A stretch of 64,000 nucleotides of DNA. Origin: Nocardioides luteus. GTDB lineage: Bacteria; Actinomycetota; Actinomycetes; Propionibacteriales; Nocardioidaceae. How positions within the stretch are numbered: position 1 is the first letter of the stretch; each line of letters starts with the position of its first letter. Positions 1 to 8,417 of this stretch are shown here, piece after piece. The stretch is taken from contig NZ_JZDQ02000003.1 of NCBI RefSeq assembly GCF_000960475.2, positions 124,001 to 188,000 on the forward strand, given 5' to 3'. Both the position numbers and the translations under genes were made by a program. The notes beneath the pieces were generated by a model. That model did no database searches. It saw only the letters and a program-made list of their open reading frames with translations, and had not been told where the DNA came from.

Positions 1-1114
1 GTTCGGCGGGCAATGCCGGATCCTCGCGCCACGGATGCTGCCGGAACGCCCGGCCCGCGCCGTACCGGTCGATCATCCCGACCAGCGCGGCGAGGTCCTC
101 GGCCCGGTCTTGCGCGACCAGCCACCCCATCAGCCGCTGAGCAGGCGGAACGGTCGTGGACTCGAACGGCACGCCGGCCTCGGACCAGAACTCCAGGACC
201 GCGCCGCGCAGCAGCTCCCAGTAGCGGCGCGGCTCCTCGGTCTCGGGGTGGACCGCCGCACGGAAGTGCTCCCACATGTCGATCGGCAGGATCTCGGCGA
301 GCAGCGTCTCGATGAGCCTCGCCGACCCGGCCGCACGGACCAGCTCGAGGGTCTGGCGCTTGGTGTCGATCCGCTCGGCGAGGTTGGCGATCTGCGCACG
401 CTTCTGAGTCGCCGAGGACCTGTCGGCGCGAACCTGCCAGTCGTAGACGATCTCGGTCAGGACATCGAAGGAGTCGGCGGCGAGGAACACCTGCGTCAGC
501 GCGACCTGGTCCTGGTAGCGCGTGCGTTCGGGAAAGGCGATGGCGTTCTTCGTCCAGAAGGACCGTCGGAAGATCTTGTTCCACACGAAGATGTCGGCGA
601 GCATCAGCGGCGCGTCCTCGATCCGGGACCGGAGCCGCTCCTCCGCATGGTTGCGACGCATCAGCGGCGTCATGAACCTCCGCTCCACCCCGCCCTCGAC
701 GCTGACCCGCTCCGCGGCCCCGACCGCGAAGTCCGAGCCGGTACGCCGCAGCGACCGGATCATCGCGGACCACGCGTCCGGCGGAAGGATGTCGTCGGGA
801 TCGACGAACGTCAGCAGCTCACCGGTCGCCGCATCGATCCCGGTGTGCCGGGCCCTCGACACCCCCGAGTTCGGCTGGGTGATGACGGTGACACAGGCTT
901 CCTCGGCGGCGATCCGCTGCAGGATCTGCGCCGACCCGTCGGTCGAGCCGTCATCGACGACGATCACCTCGAGCCTCGAGATCTCGCTCCGTGGCTGGTC
1001 GAGAACGCTGCGCAGGCTCTTCTCGACGTACTCGGCGACGTTGTAGACCGGCACGACCACGCTGAGCGTCGGCCTGATGCGGAGCAGCCCTCGCACCCAG
1101 CTGGCACCTGTCAC
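1..1114 (-). CDS. Glycosyltransferase family 2 (3' end beyond window)
   Basis: GT-A fold transferase that probably adds a sugar to a surface glycan or teichoic-acid-like polymer in the cytoplasm. The visible 371 codons begin VTGASWVRGLLR and show the GT2 core: VVVPVYNVAEYVEKSL, then EVIVVDDGSTDG, then the metal-binding FVDPDD. The later part (KIFRRSFW, then ERTRYQDQ) resembles the CDP-glycerol or teichoic-type GT2 group. The GTG start at 1112-1114 is chosen because GGAAAGGA lies about 8 nt upstream. The frame stays open to the window edge, so the C-terminus is missing. Donor and acceptor cannot be told. It lies beyond mutM, where smc usually follows in actinobacteria, so it may belong to another glycan block. 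Confidence 0.85.
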   Translation of the reverse strand, partial: MTGASWVRGLLRIRPTLSVVVPVYNVAEYVEKSLRSVLDQPRSEISRLEVIVVDDGSTDGSAQILQRIAAEEACVTVITQPNSGVSRARHTGIDAATGELLTFVDPDDILPPDAWSAMIRSLRRTGSDFAVGAAERVSVEGGVERRFMTPLMRRNHAEERLRSRIEDAPLMLADIFVWNKIFRRSFWTKNAIAFPERTRYQDQVALTQVFLAADSFDVLTEIVYDWQVRADRSSATQKRAQIANLAERIDTKRQTLELVRAAGSARLIETLLAEILPIDMWEHFRAAVHPETEEPRRYWELLRGAVLEFWSEAGVPFESTTVPPAQRLMGWLVAQDRAEDLAALVGMIDRYGAGRAFRQHPWREDPALPAE

Positions 1115-1558
1115 CGTCGAAGGTCCTTTCCGGCCGGTCCCATGCCGAAGGTGTCGCTGTCTCCGCGGAGGTGCATGAGGCCCTGATCCTGCGGGCGCTT
1201 TGTGGGCGCTTGATCGGATACGGCGAGCTTGTGGGGAGCCACCTGTTGTCCTTGTCGAGCTTTGACCGCCCCGGTGGCTGGGAGTGTGGTTCACGCCGGT
1301 GCCGGTGGAGGAGGGCCTTGGTTTTTCATCCCCGAGATCCGGGTGACCACGTCGCCACCCGGCTTGACCGCCCGCCCGAACGCAGCGGTGTGTCGTCCGC
1401 CCTGCGGCCGATACAGATCCCTGCCCCCAGGAAGAACGACCCGAACCTTAACCCAGACGAATCCTGAATCCTTAACGAACGATGAGGAAACGCAGAACTG
1501 ACATGCGCCCGCAACATCTGCGGAGGCCGAAGGGGCCGTGAGCAATAGCCCGAACGGA
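1115..1558. other. Intergenic region between mutM 3' end and the GT2 gene
   Basis: 444 bp with no convincing gene. Short open frames here lack ribosome binding sites and recognisable motifs. The right end carries a possible mutM terminator. The left end must hold the promoter of the GT2 gene, but I cannot pick out a clear -10/-35 pair. Confidence 0.5.
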
Positions 1559-1561
1559 CTA
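1546..1561 (-). terminator. Possible terminator at the mutM stop codon
   Basis: On the minus strand the mutM TAG stop opens a short hairpin, TAGTCCG against CGGGCTA with one G-T pair, followed by TTGC. It is small and has no long T tract, so it is weak. Confidence 0.3.
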
Positions 1562-2428
1562 TCCGGCCGTGATTCTCCGTACGCGAGGGGCGGGCTGACA
1601 CTTCGGACAGAAGTAGGAGGAGCGGTTCATGAAGGCGATGCGGCGCATGGGCGTCCCGCACCGGTCGCACGGCTCACCCTCACGTCCGTACGCCGCCAGC
1701 GACCGCTCGAAGTAGCCGGACTCGCCGTTCACGTTGACGTAGAGGGCGTCGAAGGAGGTGCCGCCCTGGGCGAGCGCCTCGGTCATCACGTCGCGTACGT
1801 GGCCGAGCAGCTCGCGCACCTTCGGGGCGGTCAGCCGCTCCCCCGGCCGTTCGCCGTGCAGCTTCGCGCGCCACAGCGCCTCGTCGGCGTAGATGTTGCC
1901 GACGCCGCTGATCACGGTCTGGTTGAGCAGGATGCGCTTGATGCCGCTGGCAGAGCGGCGGACCCGGCGGACGACCGCCTCGGGGTCGTAGGCGGCCTCG
2001 AGCGGGTCGGGGGCGATGTGGGCGATCTCGGGCGGGAGCTCGGCTCCCCCGGGGCTGATCGAGAGGCCGCCGAACATGCGCTGGTCGACGAAGCGGAGCT
2101 CCCGGCCCTCGGCGGCGCCCTCGAGACGGATGCGGACGCGCAGGTGGCGCTCGTCGGGTGACTCGGGCGGCTGGACGAGCATCTGGCCGCTCATGCCCAG
2201 GTGGGCCATCAGGGCATCGCCCGAGTCGAGCGGCAGCCACAGGTACTTGCCGCGGCGCCGGGCGCCGGTGAGCACCCGGCCCTTCAGCTCGTCGGCGAAG
2301 GCCGAGGCACCGGCGAGGTGGCGGCGCACGGGGCGCGGGTGCAGGACGTCGACGGCGAGGATCCTCGCGCCGAGTACGTGGCGCTCGAGGCCGGCGCGTA
2401 CGACCTCGACCTCGGGGAGCTCAGGCAA
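1559..2428 (-). CDS. mutM: Formamidopyrimidine-DNA glycosylase (Fpg/MutM)
   Basis: Bifunctional base-excision-repair glycosylase/AP lyase that removes 8-oxoguanine and other oxidised purines. The protein has 289 aa, the usual size. It starts [14 protein letters not shown], carrying the catalytic Pro2 and Glu3. The C-terminus has the zinc finger CDRCGTP...SSYFCPKCQ, typical of Fpg and absent from most Nei2-type relatives. It follows rnc by 9 nt on the same strand, so the order yceD-rpmF-rnc-mutM forms an operon, as in other actinobacteria. Confidence 0.95.
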   Translation of the reverse strand: MPELPEVEVVRAGLERHVLGARILAVDVLHPRPVRRHLAGASAFADELKGRVLTGARRRGKYLWLPLDSGDALMAHLGMSGQMLVQPPESPDERHLRVRIRLEGAAEGRELRFVDQRMFGGLSISPGGAELPPEIAHIAPDPLEAAYDPEAVVRRVRRSASGIKRILLNQTVISGVGNIYADEALWRAKLHGERPGERLTAPKVRELLGHVRDVMTEALAQGGTSFDALYVNVNGESGYFERSLAAYGREGEPCDRCGTPMRRIAFMNRSSYFCPKCQPAPRVRRITAG

Positions 2429-2437
2429 CGACGGACC

Positions 2438-3136
2438 TCAGGCGGAGGAAGAGGCGGAGGCCTGGATCTCGCCGTAGGCCGTCTCCGCGGCGGCCTGCTC
2501 GGCCTCCTTCTTGGAGCGGCCGACGCCGTTGCCGTAGAGCTGGTCGCCGACCCGGACCTTCGCGGTGAAGGTCTTCATGTGGTCGGGGCCCTCGTCGGTG
2601 ATGACGTATTCGGGAACACCCAGGGCCCGCTCGGCGGCGAGCTCCTGCAGGGAGGTCTTCCAGTCGAGGCCGGCGCCCAGGTCGGAGGCCGCCTCGATGA
2701 GCGGGTCGAAGAGCCGGTGGACGAGGACCGTGGAGACCTCGATGCCACCGGAGAGGTGGACCGCTCCGATCACCGCTTCGACGGTGTCGGAGACGATCGA
2801 CGCCTTCTCGCGCCCACCGGTGGCCTCCTCGCCCCGGCCCAGCTTGATGTGCTGGCCCAGGCCGATGGCCTGTCCGACCTCGGCCAGGGCGCGGGCGTTC
2901 ACAACCGCCGCCCGCAGCTTGGCCAACTTGCCCTCGGGCAGGTCGGGGTGGGTGCGATAGAGGGTCTCGGTGACCACGACGCCGAGCACCGAGTCGCCCA
3001 GGAACTCCAGGCGCTCGTTGGTGGGCAGGCCACCGTTCTCGTAGGCGTAGGACCGGTGAGTCAGCGAACGCTCAAGCAGCTCGGGGTCCAGAATCGGATC
3101 CCCGAGCGCTTTGCGTAGCTCGGCGTAGTTGGTCAG
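2438..3136 (-). CDS. rnc: Ribonuclease III with a probable CTG start
   Basis: Double-stranded-RNA endonuclease that processes rRNA precursors. The RNase III domain holds [13 protein letters not shown] (signature with catalytic acidic residues) and [12 protein letters not shown]-terminal dsRNA-binding domain follows from about [12 protein letters not shown]. Oddly, no ATG, GTG or TTG lies in frame between the upstream TGA (3152-3154) and the signature motif. The first GTG (2989) falls inside that motif and would destroy the active site. The frame opens with CTG at 3134-3136, giving (M)[13 protein letters not shown], which matches where relatives begin, so I start here (232 aa). No good Shine-Dalgarno precedes it. 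rpmF ends 20 nt upstream, so translation may be coupled. Confidence 0.88.
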   Translation of the reverse strand: MTNYAELRKALGDPILDPELLERSLTHRSYAYENGGLPTNERLEFLGDSVLGVVVTETLYRTHPDLPEGKLAKLRAAVVNARALAEVGQAIGLGQHIKLGRGEEATGGREKASIVSDTVEAVIGAVHLSGGIEVSTVLVHRLFDPLIEAASDLGAGLDWKTSLQELAAERALGVPEYVITDEGPDHMKTFTAKVRVGDQLYGNGVGRSKKEAEQAAAETAYGEIQASASSSA

Positions 3137-3156
3137 GAGACTAACCGCGTGTCAGA

Positions 3157-3342
3157 TCAGAGGACCTGGCGACGCTCGGCGCGAGCGCCGTACTGGCCGC
3201 ACTCGCCGCACGCACGGTGCGGGATGTGCTTGGCGCCGCAGGCGGGGTTCGCGCACGTCACCAGGGTCGGCGCGACGGCCTTCCAGGCCGAGCGGCGGTG
3301 GCGGGTGTTGCTGCGCGACATCTTCCGCTTCGGAACAGCCAC
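3157..3342 (-). CDS. rpmF: 50S ribosomal protein L32
   Basis: 61-aa large-subunit protein beginning (M)[16 protein letters not shown]. It carries two Cys pairs (CANPAC and CGEC), so it is the zinc-binding form. The GTG start at 3340-3342 has GAGGAG 6 nt upstream. It sits between yceD and rnc on the same strand, the standard actinobacterial arrangement that links L32 supply to rRNA processing. Confidence 0.96.
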   Translation of the reverse strand: MAVPKRKMSRSNTRHRRSAWKAVAPTLVTCANPACGAKHIPHRACGECGQYGARAERRQVL

Positions 3343-3410
3343 TGTTATCTCCTCATAATTCGACCGGCCGGATCTCGACCGGCTACTGAAGCCTGTTGTG
3401 CTGGGTGATC

Positions 3411-3965
3411 TTAGTTGCTGGAGTCGTCTTTCAACGAAGCCAGCCCCGCCCAGCGCGGGTCGACCTTGTCGCCGTGGTCGTGCCCGGGCTCGTCCGCGAG
3501 CCGCGCCCCACACTCGGGGCACAGTCCCGGACAGTCGTCCTGGCACATCGGCTGGAACGGCAGCGCGAGCACCACCGCATCCCTGAGCACCGGCTCGAGG
3601 TCGATCAGGTCGCCCTCGGTCCGGCTGGTCTCGTCGTCCTCGTCAGGGTCCTGGCCGTCACGAGAGTCGTCGTAGACGTACAGCTCCTGGATGTCGACCT
3701 CGACGTCGTCCTCGATCGGCTCCAGGCACCGCACGCACTCGCCCTCGAGGCCGGCGATAGCCGTCCCCGTGACCAGCACACCCTCCATGACCGCCTCGAG
3801 CCGCAGGTCGAGCTCGACCGGCGATCCCTCGGGGACAGAGAGGACTTCGATACCAAGATCTGCCGGCGCCGGCACCGTCAGCTCGACGTGACGTTCGGAC
3901 CCCGGGCGGCGGCCGAGCTCGCGGGTATCGAGCACGAGCGGCGCTCTCGGGTCCAGGCTGGTCAC
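3411..3965 (-). CDS. YceD/DUF177 family protein
   Basis: 184-aa YceD family member. Homologues are co-transcribed with rpmF and linked to 23S rRNA accumulation and ribosome assembly. The core shows [10 protein letters not shown], then an acidic linker, then [20 protein letters not shown], a Cys-rich zinc-binding-like segment. The GTG start at 3963-3965 follows GGAAG. It is first in the yceD-rpmF-rnc-mutM operon. In other actinobacteria coaD lies directly upstream. Here about 15 kb of glycan genes separate the two. Confidence 0.88.
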   Translation of the reverse strand: MTSLDPRAPLVLDTRELGRRPGSERHVELTVPAPADLGIEVLSVPEGSPVELDLRLEAVMEGVLVTGTAIAGLEGECVRCLEPIEDDVEVDIQELYVYDDSRDGQDPDEDDETSRTEGDLIDLEPVLRDAVVLALPFQPMCQDDCPGLCPECGARLADEPGHDHGDKVDPRWAGLASLKDDSSN

Positions 3966-4005
3966 GTTTCACTTCCGGATGAGGGCACGACAGATCAGAG
4001 AGATC

Positions 4006-5388
4006 TTAACGGGATCGGGCGACCGCGACCAAAAGGACGGTCGCCACAGCGGCCACGCACGCGACCCCGGCCACGCCTGTCGCGATCCAGGCCGCCGACT
4101 GGAAGACCGGCGCCGTGGCGAGGTCGCCGCCGGAGGGGTTCGGTGGAGCGATGTGGGCGGCGAAGACGGCGAACGAGGCCGCCGCCCAGACCCCGACCGC
4201 CGGTCCCGCCAGGCGCGGCGAGGCGGTCAGGCCGAGCGCGGTGATCAGGCTGGTCACGATCGTGAGCGGGATCAGGTAGCGCCAGTACGCTCCCCCGCCG
4301 CCGGCCGCGTAGTCGAGCTGGATCGCGACGATGGTCGCGGTGAGGGCGAGCAGCAGGAGCGCCGTCGCGACCCGCACGGTCTCGCGCCGTTCCCCGGAGA
4401 AGGAGCGGACGCCGACGACCAGTCCGAGCACGAGGGGCCCGATCGTGAGCACGGCGCCGACGAGAACGTGCTCCTGCAGCGCCGGCGGGATGAGGAGCTG
4501 GCGCCAGATGTCGGGATCGGTGGCGACATCGAGCACGGAGCGCACCTCCCGTTCCTGCAGCGGGCCGCCGGGCTTGCCGACGAGGTCGGTCTGCATGCCG
4601 GACCAGTTGCCGGTGGCACGGAAGTTGCGGAGGTAGAACCAGGCGTTGGCGGCGACGGCGAGGAGCACGGCGACGCCCAGCCGCAGGATTCCCGCCCAGT
4701 CGCTACGTGGGCCGGTGAACAGCCAGACCAGGCCGAGGGTCGTCGCGCACAGGCCGATGAAGACGACACCGGGGAGCCGGGTGCCGAGGGCTGCGGCGGC
4801 GTACAGGCCGAAGAGCAGCAGCCCGCGGGTCCGTGGCTCGTGGCGGAGCAACCAGACGGTCTGCCCGACCAGGAGGGTGACCCACAGCACGAACAGGTTG
4901 TCGTTGAAGACGACCCCGCCGAGCCTGGTCAGCGCGGGGCTGAGGGCGGTGACCAGACCGGCTGCGATCGAGACCTCGGGGCGGCTCGGGACGATCTGTC
5001 GCGTCGTCCACATCACCGCGACCACGACCAGGCAGGTGATCAGCGCCGCGATGCCGCGTGCGGCCATCCCGGCGGCCAGCAGGTGGCCGGCGTCGGTGAG
5101 GGGCCCGACCACGGGCGCCAGCAGCAGGTAGAACAGCGGCGGGTGCTGGCCGGTCCAGTCGAAGGGCAGGGTGTAGCCCCAGATCTGCGGCATCCGCATC
5201 GGCTCGCCGATGCGGATCAGGATGCCGTGCCAGAGCTGGTAGGCGTGGTCGACGTGGGCCACCTCGTCCTTGGTGCCGTAGAGCGGCGAGGAGAGCGCGT
5301 AGCCGGCGCACACGCCGGCACAGGTGATGAGGTTGGCGATCAGGCCTGCGGTCCAGAGCTGCGGTGCGGTGGGCCGTGGGGTGGGCAC
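4006..5388 (-). CDS. Multi-pass GT-C-type glycosyltransferase (PMT/ArnT-like)
   Basis: 460-aa polytopic membrane protein with about ten hydrophobic segments. After the first helix comes TKDEVAHVDHAY, whose acidic pair in the first outer loop fits the catalytic region of GT-C enzymes. GQHPPLFYLLLAP follows, a hallmark of the ArnT/PMT/GT39-GT83 group. Such enzymes take a sugar from a polyprenyl-phosphate carrier on the outer face of the membrane. The GTG start at 5386-5388 follows AGGGAG and overlaps the end of the flippase-like gene upstream by 49 nt, so the two are co-transcribed. The transferred sugar and acceptor are unknown. Confidence 0.7.
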   Translation of the reverse strand: MPTPRPTAPQLWTAGLIANLITCAGVCAGYALSSPLYGTKDEVAHVDHAYQLWHGILIRIGEPMRMPQIWGYTLPFDWTGQHPPLFYLLLAPVVGPLTDAGHLLAAGMAARGIAALITCLVVVAVMWTTRQIVPSRPEVSIAAGLVTALSPALTRLGGVVFNDNLFVLWVTLLVGQTVWLLRHEPRTRGLLLFGLYAAAALGTRLPGVVFIGLCATTLGLVWLFTGPRSDWAGILRLGVAVLLAVAANAWFYLRNFRATGNWSGMQTDLVGKPGGPLQEREVRSVLDVATDPDIWRQLLIPPALQEHVLVGAVLTIGPLVLGLVVGVRSFSGERRETVRVATALLLLALTATIVAIQLDYAAGGGGAYWRYLIPLTIVTSLITALGLTASPRLAGPAVGVWAAASFAVFAAHIAPPNPSGGDLATAPVFQSAAWIATGVAGVACVAAVATVLLVAVARSR

Positions 5389-6347
5389 AGAGATCTCCCT
5401 GGTGTTTCGTCGGCTGGGGGCTGGACATCTGGTGGAAGGTCACCGGTGCGGCGGGTCAGGAACGCCGCTACCAGCGCTACCACGACATCGGCCAGGACGG
5501 CGATCCCGCGGGCCAGCAGGGCGACCAGGAGCGCCAGCCCGGGCGACAGGACGCCGGAGAGGGCGACCACCAGGACCGCCTCGCGCAGCCCGGCGCCGGC
5601 CGGGAGCCCGATCGCGGCCATGCCCAGGCTGAACCCGAGGGCATAGCCGCCGACGCTGGCGAGCAACGACGGCAGCGGGTCGCCGCCCAGACCGACCACG
5701 ACCACCCAGATCTGCAGGCCGAGCAGGAGCCAGACGACGCCCTGCAGCGCCAGCGCCCTGCCGATCCCCCGCCAGGTCGGCAGGACCTCGAGCGGCTCGC
5801 GCCGCACCAGCCGGAGCCCGGTGTCGACGACCTTCGCGAAGACCGGCGGATGCAGGGCCACCAGGATCAGCGGCAGGAGCAGCACCGCCCACCAGTAGCG
5901 CGCGAAGGTCTCGCGCCCGAGGAACGGCATCAGCAGCACCGAGACCATCACCCCGGCGCCGACGGCGATCGCGAGCACGAGGACACCCTGGGTCAGGGAC
6001 GTACGCCGTGGCACCCGCTCCGCGCGGGCGAGCTCCATCTGGCCGACGATCGTCCACACCGAGCCGGGCAGGTACTTCCCCAGCTGGCTGACGTAGAAGA
6101 TCCTGGCCGCAGGCACCCACGGCAGCGGCGAGCCGAGATCGGCCAGCACCACCCGCCACATCAGCAGCGCGACACCCTGGGCGAGCACGGTCAGCGCGAA
6201 GGCGACCCCCAGGACCCACAGCGGCAGCTCCTGGAAGCCCCGCACGAGCGCGTCCCAGTTGCGGTGGACGGCGTACGCCGCCACCACGACGACGATCCCG
6301 ACGACCACCGCCTTGAGCGGCACCACCTTCGTCCAGCCTCGGCCCAC
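5340..6347 (-). CDS. Flippase-like membrane protein (LPG-synthase TM domain family)
   Basis: About 335 aa, with roughly eight membrane helices, related to the transmembrane domain of lysylphosphatidylglycerol synthase and to archaeal AglD (UPF0104 group). Typical elements are FYVSQLGKYLPGSVW and later GLPAGAGLREAVLV. Members are thought to move or use lipid-linked sugars. No aminoacyl-transferase domain is present. I use the GTG at 6345-6347, which has GGAAGGA about 5 nt upstream, instead of an ATG at 6381-6383 with no clear site. It precedes and overlaps the GT-C gene. A paralogue with the same motifs lies at 12382-13353. Confidence 0.75.
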   Translation of the reverse strand: MGRGWTKVVPLKAVVVGIVVVVAAYAVHRNWDALVRGFQELPLWVLGVAFALTVLAQGVALLMWRVVLADLGSPLPWVPAARIFYVSQLGKYLPGSVWTIVGQMELARAERVPRRTSLTQGVLVLAIAVGAGVMVSVLLMPFLGRETFARYWWAVLLLPLILVALHPPVFAKVVDTGLRLVRREPLEVLPTWRGIGRALALQGVVWLLLGLQIWVVVVGLGGDPLPSLLASVGGYALGFSLGMAAIGLPAGAGLREAVLVVALSGVLSPGLALLVALLARGIAVLADVVVALVAAFLTRRTGDLPPDVQPPADETPGRSLCPPHGPPHRSSGPQA

Positions 6348-6441
6348 AGGTCCTTCCTGGCAGCACTTTTCGGGTGCGGACATCTCGGTTGCGGGGTGTG
6401 CTGCTCGATCTTTCCTTGACTACGACCCTAACGTTGAGGTG

Positions 6442-7548
6442 ATGCACATCGTCGCCTTCGGCACCTACGACGTGGCCTCCCATCCGCGGGTCGCGGTACT
6501 CATCGAGGGCTTACGGGCCTGTGGCGCAGAGGTCACCGAGGTCAACCGGCCGCTCGGCCTGGACACCGCGGCGAGGGTGGCGATCCTGCGACAACCGTGG
6601 CGGCTGCCGCTGCTCGTGCTGCGCCTGCTGGTCTGCTGGAGCGGACTGGTCGGGGAGTCGCTGCGCCGGCGCCGGGACCGGCGCCCCGACGCCGTCCTGG
6701 TCGGCTATCTGGGCCACTTCGACGTGCACCTGGCCCGCCTCCTCCACCCTCGCTCGACCATCCTCCTCGACCACATGGTCTCGGCGGCCGGGGTCGCCAC
6801 CAACCGGCGGCTGGCCGGCTCCGGCGGCCTGAAGCTGCGCCTGATGAAGGCGATCGACGCGATGGCGCTCAAGCAGGCCGACGTGGTCGTCGTGGACACG
6901 GCCGAGCAGCAGCAGGCGCTGCCCGAGGACGTACGCCGGCACTCGGTCGTGTGCCCCGTCGGTGCCACCTCGGAGTGGTTCGACGCCGGCGCAAGGGCCC
7001 TCGAGCGGCCGACCGATGCGCCGCTGAAGGCGGTCTTCGTCGGCCTCTTCTCCCCCACCCACGGCGTCCCGGTGATCGCCGACGCGCTCGACATCCTCGC
7101 CGACGACGAGCGGATCGAGGTGACGATGGTGGGCCAGGGCCAGCAGTACGACGAGGCCCGGCGCCTCGCGGCCGGCAACCCGCGCGTCTCCTGGGTCGAC
7201 TGGGTCGACGCCGAGGAGCTGCCCGACTTCGTCGCCGGCTTCGACGTCAGCCTCGGCATCTTCGGCACCGTCCCGCAGGCCCGCCGGGTGGTGCCCAACA
7301 AGGCGTTCCAGGGCGCTGCCGCCGGTGCGGTGGTCGTCACCTCCGACACCGCGCCCCAGCGCCGGATGCTGGAGAGCGCGGCCATGCTCGTCTCCCCCGG
7401 GAGCCCGGAGGAGCTCGCCTCGGCCCTGACCAAGCTCGCCGACGACCCGGACGAGGCCCAGCGCCTGCGTGAGGCGGCCTATGAGCAGGCGCGGGAGCAC
7501 TACACCCCGCAGGCCGTCGCCTCTCCCATCCTCGAAGTTCTCAGCTGA
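6442..7548 (+). CDS. Glycosyltransferase, GT4-like (GT-B fold)
   Basis: 368-aa cytoplasmic glycosyltransferase. The N-terminal Rossmann half starts MHIVAFGTYDVASHPRV. The C-terminal half has AVFVGLFSPTHGVPVIADAL, and then the nucleotide-sugar-binding region NKAFQGAAAGAVVVTSDTAP, typical of GT4/GT1 enzymes. The ATG at 6442 follows GTTGAGGTG; upstream in-frame codons belong to the promoter region of the divergent flippase-like gene. It starts a plus-strand run with the methyltransferase 23 nt downstream. The sugar specificity is not readable. Confidence 0.8.
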   Translation: MHIVAFGTYDVASHPRVAVLIEGLRACGAEVTEVNRPLGLDTAARVAILRQPWRLPLLVLRLLVCWSGLVGESLRRRRDRRPDAVLVGYLGHFDVHLARLLHPRSTILLDHMVSAAGVATNRRLAGSGGLKLRLMKAIDAMALKQADVVVVDTAEQQQALPEDVRRHSVVCPVGATSEWFDAGARALERPTDAPLKAVFVGLFSPTHGVPVIADALDILADDERIEVTMVGQGQQYDEARRLAAGNPRVSWVDWVDAEELPDFVAGFDVSLGIFGTVPQARRVVPNKAFQGAAAGAVVVTSDTAPQRRMLESAAMLVSPGSPEELASALTKLADDPDEAQRLREAAYEQAREHYTPQAVASPILEVLS

Positions 7549-7571
7549 CCCGACCCCGACCCAGGAACCAG

Positions 7572-8327
7572 ATGTCGCTCACCGCCACCGACCGCCCGCT
7601 GCCTCCGCTCGCACCCCGCGCCTGGCTCCGCTACGACGTCGTCAGCCGGATCATCGACCGGCTGGCGCCGACGACGGCGCTGGAGATCGGCTGCGGCCAG
7701 GGTGCCTTCGGCGCCCGCCTGGCCACCCGCGCCGACTATCTCGGGATCGAGCCCGACGCCGACTCGTTCGCGGTGGCGTACGAGAGGATCACGTGCATGG
7801 GCGGCAAGGTGCTCAACGCGATGTCCTCCGAGCTGGAGCCGGGCGCGACGTACGACCTGGTCTGTGCCTTCGAGGTGCTCGAGCACATCGAGGACGACAA
7901 GGGGGCGCTGGCCGAGTGGGTGACGCATGTCCGCCCGGGCGGCCGGCTGGTGCTCTCGGTGCCGGCGTTCCAGGAGCGGTTCGGGCCGATGGACCGGCAC
8001 GCCGGGCACTTCCGCCGCTACAGCCCCGCAGAGCTCACCGCCCGGCTCGAGGAGGCCGGCCTGGTCGACATCGACATCACCGTCTACGGCTGGCCGCTCG
8101 GCTACGCCCTGGAGGCGGTCCGCAACCGGATCGACGCCCGGAAGCTGGAGAAGGTGGGCGATCTCACTCCCGAGGAGCTCACCCGGGCGACGGGACGTAC
8201 GTTCCAGCCCAGCGGCCGGCTCAAGGGCGCCGCGATCGCGCTCGCGACCAGCCCGTTCATGGCGCTGCAGCGGCTGCGACCCGACACCGGCACCGGGCTC
8301 GTGGCCGTCGCGACCAGGCGTGACTGA
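7572..8327 (+). CDS. Class I SAM-dependent methyltransferase
   Basis: 251-aa Methyltransf_11/23-like enzyme. The SAM-binding glycine motif is ALEIGCGQGAFGARL, the acidic residue ending strand 2 is in YLGIEPDADS, and motif IV is CAFEVLEHIEDD, followed by VRPGGRLVLSVPAFQ. The ATG at 7572 follows CAGGAA. It lies 23 nt after the GT4 gene and before the YfhO-like gene, so it may methylate a sugar or a lipid-linked intermediate made by this block. That role is inferred from position only. Confidence 0.8.
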   Translation: MSLTATDRPLPPLAPRAWLRYDVVSRIIDRLAPTTALEIGCGQGAFGARLATRADYLGIEPDADSFAVAYERITCMGGKVLNAMSSELEPGATYDLVCAFEVLEHIEDDKGALAEWVTHVRPGGRLVLSVPAFQERFGPMDRHAGHFRRYSPAELTARLEEAGLVDIDITVYGWPLGYALEAVRNRIDARKLEKVGDLTPEELTRATGRTFQPSGRLKGAAIALATSPFMALQRLRPDTGTGLVAVATRRD

Positions 8328-8417
8328 CCCGCTGCCCGGAACGCCCAAAGACAACTTGGCCGACCTCCCGCGCGCGCTACCGGCGCCCGGATCGGACTAC
8401 TCATAGATTTTCGGCTT

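Noticed and set aside
1171..1501. Small plus-strand frames in the mutM-GT2 gap
   Set aside because: No ribosome sites, no conserved-looking motifs, and composition typical of non-coding spacer.
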